The notes under the pieces are model-generated. The model was not told where the DNA came from, made no database searches, and saw only the letters and a program-made list of their open reading frames with translations. From NCBI GenBank assembly GCA_023653785.1, contig JAMKCH010088219.1, positions 16,838 to 80,837 on the forward strand: 64,000 nucleotides of DNA, read 5' to 3'. This DNA comes from Ophioderma brevispina (taxonomy: Eukaryota > Echinodermata > Ophiuroidea > Amphilepidida > Ophiodermatidae). Both the position numbers and the translations under genes were made by a program. Positions within the stretch are counted from its first letter, which is position 1; each line of letters starts with the position of its first letter. Shown here piece by piece: positions 10,814-23,059 of the stretch.

Positions 10814-12040
10814 CCATGGGATCAAAGGAAATATTGTTAACTTTGATTACATACTTCGCCGAAGTAAACCATTTTCCACTATAAATACTAATAAATATTA
10901 TAATTACCATTTATTGGGTATGTCAATCATAAATGTTGCACATTTTTATGAACATGAATAAAATGTCATCTCAAATTCTTTTTTTTAATATCAATGACCA
11001 AGGGAGATACGCTATGGTACATTGAATCAAGCAAATAATGGCGTTATTGATAAGTAAATCCACCAGGTATGTAGCGGACAAAGCATTCCAGATTCTTTTT
11101 TATTTGGAACTGCAGAGCCATTGTTACTGTCCATGCAGCTGAAAGATTTCAGGTGTTATCACCGCCCAGTTTAGATTGAGCTGGCCTAGTCGTTCGAGAT
11201 TAAAATAAACTTTGAGGTTCTATACTGTGAGTTCAATCATTTTGACTACATATTCATCATTTATTGAAAAAGAGAAACGAATGTGAACAAAACTCATGGT
11301 AATTATGTTGCTTGGTAAGCTGTGACCTAATATCTTTGTGCAGAACCAATATCCGTAACTTATTGCTGGACCTCATTTCTATTCAATTTACCACCGTGTT
11401 TTTAGAAGAATACAAAAGAAGGGGGTCTAGTGACCTATGCTAACAACGCGATGTATAGAATAGAAATGGGGTTACGTGGCAAGTTAGTGTAGTGCAGTTT
11501 AGTTTCTGCACAAGGATGTTAGGTCACGGTCTGCCAAACAACTTTCTTTCATGATTTTTGTTCATCTTTGTTGCCTTTTCGGAAAAATGATGAAATATAC
11601 GGTCAAAGTTAATTGAACGCACAGTAGAAGCACAAGGTTTATTTATTCATGAAAGAGGGCGTGCTTTGAGTCATGAAAAAATAGCTCAATCTTAATCGGG
11701 TTGTGATAGCACCTAAAATCTTTTCAACTGCATGGGTATTAACAATGGCTCTGTACTTCCAGATGAAAAGTTATTTGAAGTGTTTTATCCTCTGCATACC
11801 TAGCTGATTCACTGGATATCAACAGTGCTATTATTTTCTCGAGTCAATGCAGCATCCTCTACTGTGGTCACTGATATTTAGGTAAAGAAATTGTGATGAC
11901 ATTTTATTCATTTTTAAACAAATGTGCAACTTTTAGACTTGCTGTTCCACAGAGTATTGAAAGGTATAATAATTATCTGTGCAGAAATCAGTTACTTCGC
12001 CGATATGCGTAATCAAAGTCCTTATGCAAGCATATTTCTT
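10814..12040. mobile_element. FB1 foldback transposon, copy B (right end lost)
   Basis: It starts CCATGGGATCAAAGG and follows copy A to CTTATGCAAGCAT near 12032, then diverges before the terminal repeat. It lacks the 150-bp nested MITE: the site near 11165 reads CACCGCCCAGTTTAGATTGAG without interruption. That makes it the empty-site reference for copies A, C and D. Confidence 0.8.
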
Positions 12041-12345
12041 AGAAGGAAAAATAACATTGGTTACTTTTCACCATTTAAAAAAAATCTAAACATCCAAATT
12101 GTTTTCAAATTTGTGGAAGTAATTTCAGTAAAGGTCCATTTAAATCATTATATCTGAATATGTTTTCCTGCCATTGAGTCATTTTAACTTTCTCTTCAAT
12201 ACGACTTTTTCCTCGATTCCCAAGGTGGAACTTACAATATAAATTAAGCATGCGATGAAAAACTCCATTAACGCCGACGAAATATCAATCAAGGAATATA
12301 ACTCCTTAAAAGCTAAACACGTTATTCGGAATATTAAGTATTATT

Positions 12346-12630
12346 TAACCATTGCAAACCTTTCAGATCAGTGTCCGGGGGGTCCATGAACTCCGCTAAC
12401 GTGTTTCTGTTGAAATCTCCACGGTCTTGTTGATCTTTTAAAGAAAACACCACGTGCATTAAGGGCATTGGCGCGTTGGGATAGTTTAAGAGACATTTCA
12501 GACGTATTTCCCCAAATGACAAATTGACCGCGTATATTCGATAAAGTGTTGCTGTACATTTCCGCGGGATATATTCCGGCCGGGCGACCGGGAGTATGCT
12601 TGAGGACTGATTGACAACTGGTTTGCAACA
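12346..12630 (-). CDS. Candidate coding exon, unidentified
   Basis: On the minus strand a frame of about 95 codons is open between a TAA at 12631-12633 and a TAA near 12346. Its composition is protein-like, with segments such as GEIRLKCLLNYPNAPMPLMH and SLKDQQDRGDFNRNTLAEFM. I do not recognise a family. An overlapping longer frame in another register (12368-12793) is less protein-like. It could be a terminal exon, with CAG at about 12608 as a possible acceptor, or a decayed transposon gene. The region is flanked by transposons, which weakens the host-gene reading. Confidence 0.25.
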
Positions 12631-12925
12631 TTATTTGTCTTCCGAAAATAAAGATGAACTGATGCCCGGACTGATCGAGTCTAAACTTAGCAAATTGATA
12701 TGTATTAAACATCAGTAACAAATTCCAACATTCCCACTTTGGGGACAAAAATAGCACGCCTTTCATGATTTTTCCCCCTGAAATTCGCCCCAATTTCCTG
12801 CGCCAATAAATGTTCGGCGCCTCTACTGGTATCTAAAGGTATGTTCAGGGATTTTTAAAGAAAATATAACTTCATCAAATTTAATTGAAATCGGCGGAAT
12901 GCGTCCCGAAAAAGTTATTAACATA

Positions 12926-13740
12926 AGGCCAATGGAAGTTGATTCTTAGTTTACTGTTGGAGATTTTTAAAAGATGACGAGGTCTGATATCATTATTTAT
13001 TATTCATTATTCATTATTTATTGTCATTTCATTATTACATCCAAATTCATGTTGAATACACTACTACCCTTAAAGTAGTTACATAAAACAAAGTTTACAA
13101 GTACCTAATTAACAAAACAGGGGTATATGCAGGTTTATTTCTTCAAAAGTTTAAAGATCCCAGGAAATGCAAATAGAATTGATAAGGTTTGTGTCAAGTC
13201 TACAAGGAGGGACGAGAAAGCATTCAATATTTGGTGATGATATCATTAGTGAAACTATTGATTTTTCAGAGAGTAATAGAAAATTCCATGTGACTGGTGT
13301 GGATCTATTCATGACACTGACTGAAAATCAATAGTTTCACTAATGATGTCACTGGTAGTGTATTCTTTTTTCTGGCCCTGTTTATTGGAATGGAATGACC
13401 CATAAAGATTTGCAGTAGGTTTATCATCTCATTTCCTGGGACCTTTAAAAATCAGTTCAAGCATTTTTGCACCAAGCATGATGACAAGCGCGACACAATC
13501 TAGAGGAAATTCATTATTTTTGGTATATTGTGACACCCTCCCAAGGGAACTGCTTAAAATGAATAGGAAGGGGTGCTTGAATATTTTGAGCAAATGAAAA
13601 CTTCCCGGGAAAACTGTTTTTTATTATCAAGTTTTTAAAGAGAAAAACATTTTTTTTTCACAAAATAGTGAAATGTTTGGCATAGCGGCAAATCTGATGC
13701 GCGCTCCAACAGGAAACTAAGAATCAATTTCCCTTGGCCT
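12926..13740. mobile_element. DNA transposon with 37-bp terminal inverted repeats
   Basis: The left end AGGCCAATGGAAGTTGATTC and the complement of the right end, AGGCCAAGGGAAATTGATTC, continue together through TTAGTTT and CTGTTGGAG with about four mismatches. AACATA flanks both sides (12920-12925 and 13741-13746), a probable 6-bp target duplication. The 815-bp element has no transposase. An internal perfect inverted repeat (CATTAGTGAAACTATTGATT with its complement, about 13244-13271 and 13320-13347) is present. Part of it is duplicated in tandem from 13973. Confidence 0.7.
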
Positions 13741-13952
13741 AACATATGGTGTCATCATTTTTTAACACTGCCAGTGCCAAATTTGCACTACTTGTGTTAA
13801 TTTAACACTCTCCTGGAGTCAATACGGGACTGCACCATCTGGTGTTAATTAACACCAAACTTTGGTGTTAACATTTATATTTATATTTTAATAGAAGATG
13901 TTTGATTTTATTATTGTTCGCTTGTTTGCTTACCTCAAATATTTCATAAGCA
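13002..13952. repeat. Tandem duplication, left copy
   Basis: The block from ATTCATTATTCATTATTTATT to CAAATATTTCATAAGCA is repeated almost base for base at 13973-15305. This copy has no SINE at its CCTTGGCCTAACATATGG site (13732-13749). A run of about 20 T (13953-13972) separates the two copies. Confidence 0.9.
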
Positions 13953-13972
13953 TTTTTTTTTTTTTTTTTTTT

Positions 13973-15305
13973 ATTCATTATTCATTATTTATTGTCATTT
14001 CATTATTACATCCAAATTCATGTTGAATACACTACTACCCTTAAAGTAGTTACATAAAACAAAGTTTACAAGTACCTAATTAACAAAACAGGGGTATATG
14101 CAGGTTTATTTCTTCAAAAGTTTAAAGATCCCAGGAAATGCAAATAGAATTGATAAGGTTTGTGTCAAGTCTACAAGGAGGGACGAGAAAGCATTCAATA
14201 TTTGGTGATGACATAATTAGTGAAACTATTGATTTTTCAGAGAGTAATAGAAAATTCCATGTGACTGGTGTGGATCTATTCATGACACTGACTGAAAATC
14301 AATAGTTTCACTAATGATGTCACTGGTAGTGTATTCTTTTTTCTGGCCCTGTTTATTGGAATGGAATGACCCATAAAGATTTGCAGTAGGTTTATCATCT
14401 CATTTCCTGGGACCTTTAAAAATCAGTTCAAGCATTTTTGCACCAAGCATGATGACAAGCGCGACACAAATCTAGAGGAAATTCATTATTTTTGGTATAT
14501 TGTGACACCCTCCCAAGGGAACTGCTTAAAATGAATAGGAAGGGGTGCTTGAATATTTTGAGCAAATGAAAACTTCCCGGGAAAACTGTTTTTTATTATC
14601 AAGTTTTTAAAGAGAAAAACATTTTTTTTTCACAAAATAGTGAAATGTTTGGCATAGCGGCAAATCTGATGCGCGCTCCAACAGGAAACTAAGAATCAAT
14701 TTCCCTTGGCCTAATAATAATAATAATAATAGCAGAGATTTATATAGCGCCTTATGCTATTGGCCTCTAAGCGCTTTCACAAATGGTCGCTGATCACTGT
14801 GGCCCAACCATACCATAAACCATTTAGCATCATTTCAAAGGATGCAGCAGATCGGGATCAGCGCTTTCCCTTATCAGCAAACATACATCGAGATAACCAT
14901 CGCAGCCGGGACCAGCTTCCCAAATATCGCATGGGTAAATCGAGACAACCAAGCGGTTAATTTCTTGTCCAGGGAAATTACAAGACAGCTGAATCTCACA
15001 GGGCTCGAACGCACGCCTATACGCATGGATGAGCATACACTGGAGTCGAGCGCTTACCTGATTGAGCTATCTTGTCCGCTTATAGCAGTGCCTAACATAT
15101 GGTGTCATCATTTTTTAACACTGCCAGTGCCAAATTTGCACTACTTGTGTTAATTTAACACTCTCCTGGAGTCAATACTGGACTGCACCATCTGGTGTTA
15201 ATTAACACCAAACTTTGGTGTTAACATTTATATTTATATTTTAATAGAAGATGTTTGATTTTATTATTGTTCGCTTGTTTGCTTACCTCAAATATTTCAT
15301 AAGCA
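13973..15305. repeat. Tandem duplication, right copy, carrying a SINE
   Basis: It matches the left copy except for rare single-base changes (for example GATGACATAATTAG against GATGATATCATTAG) and the 375-bp SINE at 14715-15089. Leftward it begins directly after the poly-T run; rightward it leaves the duplication at ATAAGCAGATCACC. Confidence 0.9.
14715..15089 (-). mobile_element. Complete tRNA-derived SINE
   Basis: Read on the minus strand, the head contains an A box in TAGCTCAATCAGGTAAG (15054-15070) and a B box in GTTCGAGCCC (15001-15010). The tail contains AAGCGCTTAGAGGCC, GGCGCTATATAAAT and ends in (ATT)n. It is bounded by GCCTAA on both sides (14709-14714 and 15090-15095), a 6-bp target duplication. 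The left copy of the tandem block gives the exact empty site. SINEs rely on a partner LINE for movement; which one cannot be told here. Confidence 0.9.
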
Positions 15306-15437
15306 GATCACCAAAACGCATAATTAAAATTGTACAGCAACAACGAGCGGTGTTTTAAAAATCCTAAATTTCAACACCAGAAACTAACATCGACTTGGTG
15401 TTAAAATGTTTAACACCACAGTTTTTGCAGTGCAAGA
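15091..15437. mobile_element. TGGTGTTAA MITE family, right portion
   Basis: The sequence is rich in GTGTTAA and TTAACAC. It ends AACACCACAGTTTTTGCAGT at about 15413-15432, the outer end of a family also present at 17905-18475 in the opposite orientation. The portion 13741-13950 is the duplicate of its left part. It is noncoding. Confidence 0.6.
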
Positions 15438-16461
15438 GCCCTGGAATAAAGGCAGGGTTCGCCACCGGCCATACATTAAGGTAGAAGGGGAGGGATTAGA
15501 CCCCCAAAAATTAATATTTTTTTCAAAATTGTTTTTTACATTATTCAACAGAGTACATTTTTCTCTTTAAAATACTTTTTATCCCATTCAAAGCGGACAT
15601 TCGGTTCGATAGTTATCGTTTATTCTAGTTCACCGTTTGATGTAATTGCTTGCCTCAAAACAATAGAAAACAAGGGAAATGTAGTGTTGCAAATTTATTT
15701 TGTTTATTGTTTTTCACCCAGCTATGTTTAACATTTTTACTTTTAACATTCCGTAACTTCAAAATGGAATAAGTCTGCAAGTAGTATCAACATTTTCTAA
15801 AATTCATGTACTTTCTAAATCTGTTTTCAAAATTGCTTTTAAACCTAAAATAATTTGCATAATATGCAAATTAAGTGTTTCTAGATTTTAAAAGCGTTTT
15901 TCTTGTATTACATTTTTTCACGAGTTTGCGATCTTTAAAAAAATGTGCAGGCAAAACTACACCTCCTATAGAGCTGAAACTTTGCACAAATGATCTTTAG
16001 ACCAAGAGCTGTGATTTGGTCTAACTTTCAATACACTAGAGTTTGAAATTTTTCAGGTTTGGTCAGATGTTCCAAAATTCATGTTTCAAATCATATTTTG
16101 GTATACCCTACCCTCTCTATATGTGGGATGTTCTTTAAGTTAGACCAATGCATATATCTTTTCAAAAGCTTTAATTTGACACCTCAATCAACTTTCGGTG
16201 ACATTTTATTGCGGAGCTACATTTTTTCAAAACCCGTGTAATTTGCTCTAATTAAATATACAAATTAGCTAATTAATATGCAAGAAATTTGAAATTGCAG
16301 GTATTTTGAGTACTTTGTGATACACTTATTATTTACCCAAAGACTTAGGTTTCTATCATGTTTCTTAAGAAAAAAAATGTCAATCCCTCCTCTTCTACTT
16401 TAATCATTTGAAGGTTTAACTTGCCCGTCAGCGTGTTCTGGTGAAACAAGCTAGTAATTGG
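15438..16461. other. No gene seen
   Basis: AT-rich sequence with two near-identical runs of 'AAATTAGCTAATTAATATGCA' character around 15850 and 16260. No exon or transposon end that I can support. Confidence 0.4.
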
Positions 16462-17869
16462 CCATGGGATCAAAAGGAAAAATTGTTCATTGTTGAGTAC
16501 ATACTTCGCAGAAAGTAAACAATTTTTCCACTATAAATAATAATAAATTTATAAATACCATTATTGGTTATGGTAATTGTACAGGTTGCACATTTCATGA
16601 AAATGATAAATAAGCCATCTCAATTTCTTTTTCTGAATATCAGTGCTCAAGGACATACACTATGTACATTGACTTAAGCAAATAATGCATTATTGACAAG
16701 TAATCCACCTGTATTCAGTGGACAAAGGACTTCAGATTCCCCTTTGTTCTTGGAAAATTCAGAGCTTTGTTACTGTCCTTGCAGTGGATAGATGCAGGTG
16801 TTATAGGACTGGTTATCCCCGCCAGTTTGGGTAGACGTTTCAACATAGAAGTCTCAGTACGCAAATGAGGTAATGCCTTTGATCCGTCATGCACTTGTAT
16901 ATGCTGTTGTGCAGTAGCACAGGACGGAATCAATGGCAACTCTTTGGTATACTGGGACTTCTATTATGAAACGTCTATCCAGTTGGATTGAGCTGGCCTC
17001 GTTCGCAATAAAAATAAACTTTGAGGTTTACTGTGCGGTCACTAATTTTGACTGGATATTTCATCATTTATTGAAAAAAGAAACCTAATGTGAACAAAAC
17101 TCACGGTCGATATGTTGCTTGTTAGCGTGACCTAACATTTTTGTGCAGAACCAGATCCATAACTTATTGCGGGACCTAATTTCTACTCAATTTACCACCA
17201 GTATTAGAAAAAGAAGACAAAAGAGGGGTCTAGCGACCTATTGTAACAACACGGAAAATGAAAAGAAATTGGGTTACGCGGCAAGTTACTGTAGATCAGT
17301 TTTGTTCTGCAAAAGATGTTAGGTCACAGCCTGCCAAACAACTTTCTCAGGATTTTTGTTCATCGTGTCCTTTTCGGAAAAATGATGAAATATAGGGTTA
17401 AAAGTTATTGAACGAACGCACAGTAGAGGCCTAAGATTTATTTATTGGTGAAAGAGGATGAGTATCTTGTGCTTGGGCGTCATGAAAAAAAAGCTCGCAA
17501 TATAATTCTCGTGATGAGCAACTGAAATCCTTTTTATCTGGAAGTACAGAGTCATTGTTATACCCATACAGTTGAAAAGTAATTGGTAGTGCTTTATCCT
17601 TTGCATACCGAGCGGATTTACTGGATATCAACAGTGCTATATGGCTCTGAGTCAATGCGCCATGATGTATATCTATGGTCACTGATATTAGGAAAAGAAA
17701 TTGTGATAACCATTTTATTCATTTCAATCAAATGTGCAACTTTTGCACTGACAAACCCAGAGTAATTGAAGGTCAATTAGACAATATTAAATTGCGCAGA
17801 ATCGTGACTTCGCCGATATGCCGTAACCATGTCTTTATGCCAAGAATCTTTCTCTCTTTGATCCCATGG
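16462..17869. mobile_element. FB1 foldback transposon, copy C (complete)
   Basis: CCATGGGATCAAAAGG at the left and TTTGATCCCATGG at the right enclose 1408 bp collinear with copy A, including the nested 150-bp MITE (16831-16978). Compared with A it has many single-base deletions, for example in the central GTGACCTAAC and GGTCTAGCGACC blocks. These may be mutation or uncorrected sequencing error. It encodes no protein. Confidence 0.85.
16831..16978. mobile_element. Palindromic 150-bp MITE nested in FB1 copy C
   Basis: GTAGACGTTTCAACATAGAAG at the left pairs with CTATTATGAAACGTCTAT at the right. The flanks CCAGTTTGG and CCAGTTGG are a likely 8-9 bp target duplication when compared with the empty site in copy B. 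Confidence 0.7.
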
Positions 17870-17904
17870 AGTATAAAACCGGTGCATGATGGAGTACCGA
17901 AGTC

Positions 17905-18475
17905 GACTCTAACTGTAATACTGGTGTGTTAAAATTTAATACCAAGTCGGTGTCAAGCATGTCGGTATTAGTGTTCTGGTGTTGAAAATTTAGGATTAAC
18001 ATCTTCATGTTTTCTGCACCATTTTTTAAAATGTGCATTATGGTATATCTGCTTATGAAATGTTATAGAAAAGCAGTTACAATAGATGCAAGCAAGCTAA
18101 ACAAATCAAACTTTTTACTGTATAAACTAAAATATCAGAACTTAACCAATATAAAGTTAACAACAGTTTTGTGTTAATTAACAACAGAAGGTTCGGTCCC
18201 GTATTGATTCCAGGAGGGTGTTTAAATTTACACCACCAGTAGTGGTCATTTTGTCACCGGCAGTGTTGAAAATAATTAGCACTACACGTGTGCAAATTAC
18301 CACCATGCCATGTCATATCATCCTTGTAACACCACATTTGCGTAAATATAACCCTAACATGTTGGTATTTAAAAACCAAATGGTGTAAATGTAACAGTTC
18401 CGGTCCTTAATAATTCCAGGATAGTGTTAATATAACCATAGGGTGTTTAAGTTTAACACCCCAGTTTTTACCATG
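17905..18475. mobile_element. TGGTGTTAA MITE family, near-complete copy
   Basis: Left AACTGTAATACTGGTGTGTTA and the complement of the right end, GGTAAAAACTGGGGTGTTAA, are related inverted ends. The inside matches 13741-13950 plus 15096-15437 on the opposite strand, sharing ATCTGCTTATGAAAT and GTATTGATTCCAGGAGGGTG. Only a few hundred bases and noncoding. Confidence 0.6.
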
Positions 18476-18599
18476 TAGAATGTGTTTGCGTGTCAAAACC
18501 GCTGGTTTAGTTGAAATAAAGATATATAGTCAATCACATCAAATACAGAGTACTGGAAGGTGAAATCACAATGGAGGAGAGTTGTGAAATAATGTCAAA

Positions 18600-18865
18600 C
18601 AGCCCTACGCGGGGGTGGGGGGGAGGTCCACTTTGGCTTGAAATTTTGGATAATTTAAGCTGAATTGTGACACCCAATTCCACTTTTTGGTGATAAAATT
18701 TCAAAAAAGTCCAAAAAAAGGACCATTTTATGGGGTTAGGTCCACTTTTAATTACCAAGAAGTTCCATTTTTTCGAAAAAAGTCGAAGAAAGTCCACTTT
18801 TCCGAGTCACGCACCCCCCCCCCCCCCCCCAAAAAAAAATAATCCTGCCGTACGGCCCCTGGTGT
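18600..18865. repeat. G/C-tract repeat
   Basis: It opens with a G-rich run (CGCGGGGGTGGGGGGGAGG) and closes with about 18 C, nine A, then AATAATCCTGCCGTACGG. The inside repeats GGTCCACTTT-like and TCCACTTTT strings. The closing string recurs near 2265, so this is an interspersed family. Confidence 0.5.
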
Positions 18866-20627
18866 CAAAGGCCCTGTGAGTCCGGACTCCGACTTGCCTT
18901 AACTGGTCAATTTAACTTAGATTTCGAAATGAAAACTGTTTTTGTATGAATGAATGCGAAAGAGCAAACATTTTTGCATTTGTAACAATTTATCGAACTT
19001 AGTGTCACAAATTCTTTAACACCCGGAGCGATAGATTTTACTTCGAATTCAAGTTATTGTTTCAAATTCTAAGTCAGATACACGTCTGGTATAATGATCT
19101 ATTGCAGCATACGTTTGCACCATGTTATCGATGTGGGCTGGAAAAAAACTTGTTGCATTTTGTACTGAACGTACTAAGATTCCTATAATTATAACAGATA
19201 AGTGTGATGTATAATTACATTCAGAAAATACACGTCTTGTTTTCTTCAGCGCGTGTATGTTATTCACGTGGTGGGGATTAATCGCAAGGCCGATTTGCTT
19301 GCACATGGTTTTTAGTTTGTGAAAGATGCCATATAAGTGACGAAGTTAGTTGGAGGTCCGGGGGTGAACAGCCCCCTGGGGCGTTTATATTTCTATAACA
19401 CAAAATTTAACATGCCTTTGACATTGATATATCCCTTTAAAAGCTATATTTGTGACTCAATCTGGATCATCATACCAAATTGACGCTAATCTTTTTAAAT
19501 CTAAAATTTCCACGACTCCCTACAAAAAAAACGGCTAACTAAGGAATATGTTGACAGCCGCCGCGTATTTTTGGGCCCAATAAATGTTTTTAATGTTCAC
19601 AAATCTTGGGTAAATGGTTTCCAAGTTCCAACCAGGTTCTCTAGTGTAACCCATATTTTTAGTGTGTATTTGTCTTGCAAAATGGACTTGTACAGGGGAT
19701 TTTTTACTGCTTGCTATTTGTTTCAACATCTTTCTTCGGCAAAAAATGTTAGTACAGGGGAAATTTTAAAAATCTGAGTCAAATTGGTGTAAACCGTTCG
19801 TCTCTTATAAGGATTCGAAAAAAGTATAATTTAACCTAGGTTTCCAACATTATTAATGTGGTATCGCCCCATACTGGTTCCAGGTCACCCTAGGGGTAAA
19901 TGCTCCGATGTTTGTTTGAAGTGGTGTCATTGATTCCTCTTTGTCATAAACTAAAACAGAAATCTCTTAAACTGATATGAACCATTGTAACCATCCAGGG
20001 AGGTTTGGTGGATATTTTTTTTTTTTTATCCTATGAGACACTACAAAAAATTGTCACAGTTTTTCAACAAATCTGAGCATTTGGGTAATTTTATTTACCC
20101 ATGATTACCTTGAAACACTATGGGGGCTATGGCGCTTACTTTAACCCAATGTACATGAACCTTTGGTATCGACTATACAATAATTATACTCTTGGTTTGG
20201 AGTCAATCAAAAACGGATAAGTTTCTGAGCATCCGAGGCCAGGTGAACATCTTAACGTTGAAGAGGATTAGTAGTATTGTATTTCGGTTATGAGTGGAAC
20301 CAGGGGTCGTCCGCTAACTTTGAAATCTTAAGGTATACGTAACTTTTGCTAAGCGCTTGTTACGATTTCTACAATTTGTGACTTACGTGTGTTTCGCGAC
20401 AATGGACGTTAGACCGTCGTAGGAATACCTTTTCACATAAGTTAGGATCATATTACGTGTGCTTTTATTTGGGTGCATTCGTGGGTGCAATATGTACGAG
20501 TTGATGTTGAATGCCGTTCTAGTAATATCGATTAATGGATTAGAAGCATACTTTGTTTGCTTTGGGTTAGTGCATACTTAATAGAAACGGATTTCATCTC
20601 GGGACTCAGTACTCGGAATGTGGGAGA
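18866..20627. other. No gene seen
   Basis: I find no exon, tRNA box or transposon end that I can support. Short open frames at 19049-19306 (minus) and 19535-19729 (minus) have no recognisable motif. Confidence 0.4.
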
Positions 20628-20960
20628 AGGTGGCCTAGCGGTTAGGGTGCACATTGGTGCCTCTGGCGCAAATTTTACCATCAAAATTCCCGGGTTCGAA
20701 TCCCGTGGGGTCGTGGCACTTGCTTGGATTTATTCGGGTACTATCATTCTGGATTGATCTGTATACCAGTATTGATTAAATACAAGAATACCGCTCTCCT
20801 CCATGGTTCACTTGGAATTGGGCAAATGGAACATGAAAGCATCCCGTCCCTTCGGAGGGGACGTTAAGAAGCCCGCGGTCCCCGTGTCCAAGAGTGTCAC
20901 AACTGTACATTTACATCGCAAGTCATGGTCGAATAAGAGTAGGGTCAAACCCCGACTGTC
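20628..20960 (+). mobile_element. tRNA-derived SINE
   Basis: TGGCCTAGCGGTTAGGG at 20631-20647 is an A box and GGTTCGAATCC at 20693-20703 a B box. The spacing is longer than in a tRNA and no clover leaf closes, so it is a SINE head. The body contains CCCTTCGGAGGGGACGTTAA and CGGTCCCCGTGT, sequences typical of invertebrate SINE bodies. The 3' border is uncertain and may lie further right. Confidence 0.65.
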
Positions 20961-23020
20961 ACAATCCGCCCCAGCCTCAAATAGTGGGTCATTACTGTCC
21001 GTATCATGGATACAGCGGCCCCGGATCGCACACAGCTGATAAATCCTGACACACCCACAAGCCCTACATGACTTGTGGATACGAGCAAACAAACAGTACT
21101 CGACTATACCTTCGCATATTATTAAGAATTCCTCCTGGTTTGATGAGAACCGCGTTAAATTGGCTTGTTATATTAACGGTGTGCTTTCGATCTAGGTTAT
21201 TAGAATCTCCTACACAGCAAAAGAAAATGGCTTCAGAACCAAAGAGGGCGCTGTTTTTCCTCATTAGGAGGAATTCTATTAGGTTGGAAAGACAAACAAT
21301 TATTTTATTTAAAAAAATGAAATATATAGCCTTATCCACAACAAATCAAACTGACAGGAGGAATATTACAGCAAGGTAAATGCCTGCCACCAGCAGAAAA
21401 ATGTATGATTAAAGTGACAGGATGAGATTTTTTAGGAAATGAATTTCCCTCTAATTTCACTGGATCGGTTATGGACACCTACGAGATCGTTTGGAAGGTT
21501 TATTGGAAAACAGGGCAAAAGAAACCCGCAAACCTTGTTTTGACTTGCCTGCTATCGTAAATTTTCCCCCATATAAAACCATCTTTGACTTTCTGTCGTG
21601 CACGACAGAAACTACTAAATCATTATCTTATTACATAACACTGCGTATTCGGCTTAGTCACTTCAGGTGTGATCTAATAACATTGTAAGCATTCCAAATA
21701 TGTAAAACCTTTCGAGAACATTGGGGCGCTTCTTTCGGAAATCTCCTCATCTCTCTTTAAGCAAGTGGAGAAGACATACAATTACTGCGAAGACTTGCAA
21801 CTGATTTTGTAAAAAAATCGAAAACCGGAACGAGTCAATAGATTACGAATAAATTTGTGCGCTTTTTAAGGTTGACTCAAATATTTGAAATGTTTTTTTT
21901 TGTGTGTGTGTATTAATTATCATCTAAAATACTCAATTCCACATCACCACAAAGATTGAATGAACGTGGTTATGTAGTAAATATTTGTATGGGAGGTATT
22001 ACCAGTACCATAGGATAGGCCTACTTATACAAAATTCCGGATATGGAATTTTTTTATTACATAATTGGATTTTCTATAATGGGACAATCGATTTGAGTTT
22101 TAAGCATTCACACATTGATTCGTATCATGGACAAAGCAATTTTGTACATGGAAAAATTACGATTTGTTAGAAAATTTGGACGCCATTCTCGGAAAATCTC
22201 TGAGTCCGCAGCCTTTAAGTGAACTAATTAGACTGAGGTGATTCATATCTGTATACCTCTTTCTTTCATTTCTTTTATTATAACCGTTTCTTTTCTTCTT
22301 TTCTCTTTCTTTTTGTTTTTTCTCTTTCTTTCTTTCCATCTTTCTGCATTATTTTTAATGTGCGTGCCATGGATAGATGGGCCATCTGTGTGGATCGGAA
22401 TGAACATATTTACAGAAACAATGATTTTTTGATTATTAACTTGTAACCTGTTAATTGGTTTTTGGTTAACTTAATGTATCATGCACCGATTTTCGCTTCA
22501 ATTGGGCAATTTAATTGAGTTATTCAGCCAATCTACTGTATGAATAATATTGACCTATCCTTGGAAGAAAAGATCTGCGAGTTGCTATTATACCTCTTTT
22601 TGCTTTCAGGACTGCCTCTCCTTCATTTTCTGACTATAAATGTCTGTTACCATGATAGATTGCTAACAAGATGATAGAATGGAACAAAGCGACCGATTTT
22701 TTACTTCCCACAATCTCTAGTTGCTACGTGTATCATGACCACACGTAGTTTTAAAACTTATCGTAAATCTGGCTTACTCTTAGGACACACGTAGCCTACG
22801 TCCCAAGTTTCACGAACGCGTAAAAAATCTTAATAGTAACTTACGTCGCAATTTGGGCTACGTTAATCTTACGACGCTTCGCGAACGAACCCACCCAAAA
22901 CTCTAGTACTTAGACAATGATTTGCGAACGAGAAAGGTAAAAAAGGTAAAAGAACTGGTGGGTAATTCGTATCATTGTATTTTCTTATGTTGAACGCTTC
23001 CGATTTTTTTCAAGTTTGGT

Positions 23021-23059
<39 letters not shown>

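Noticed and set aside
12368..12793. 141-codon minus-strand open frame
   Set aside because: Its composition is less protein-like than the overlapping frame at 12346-12630, and the two cannot both be real.
20628..20760. tRNA gene
   Set aside because: A and B boxes are present but the spacing is too long, no clover leaf closes, and a SINE body follows.
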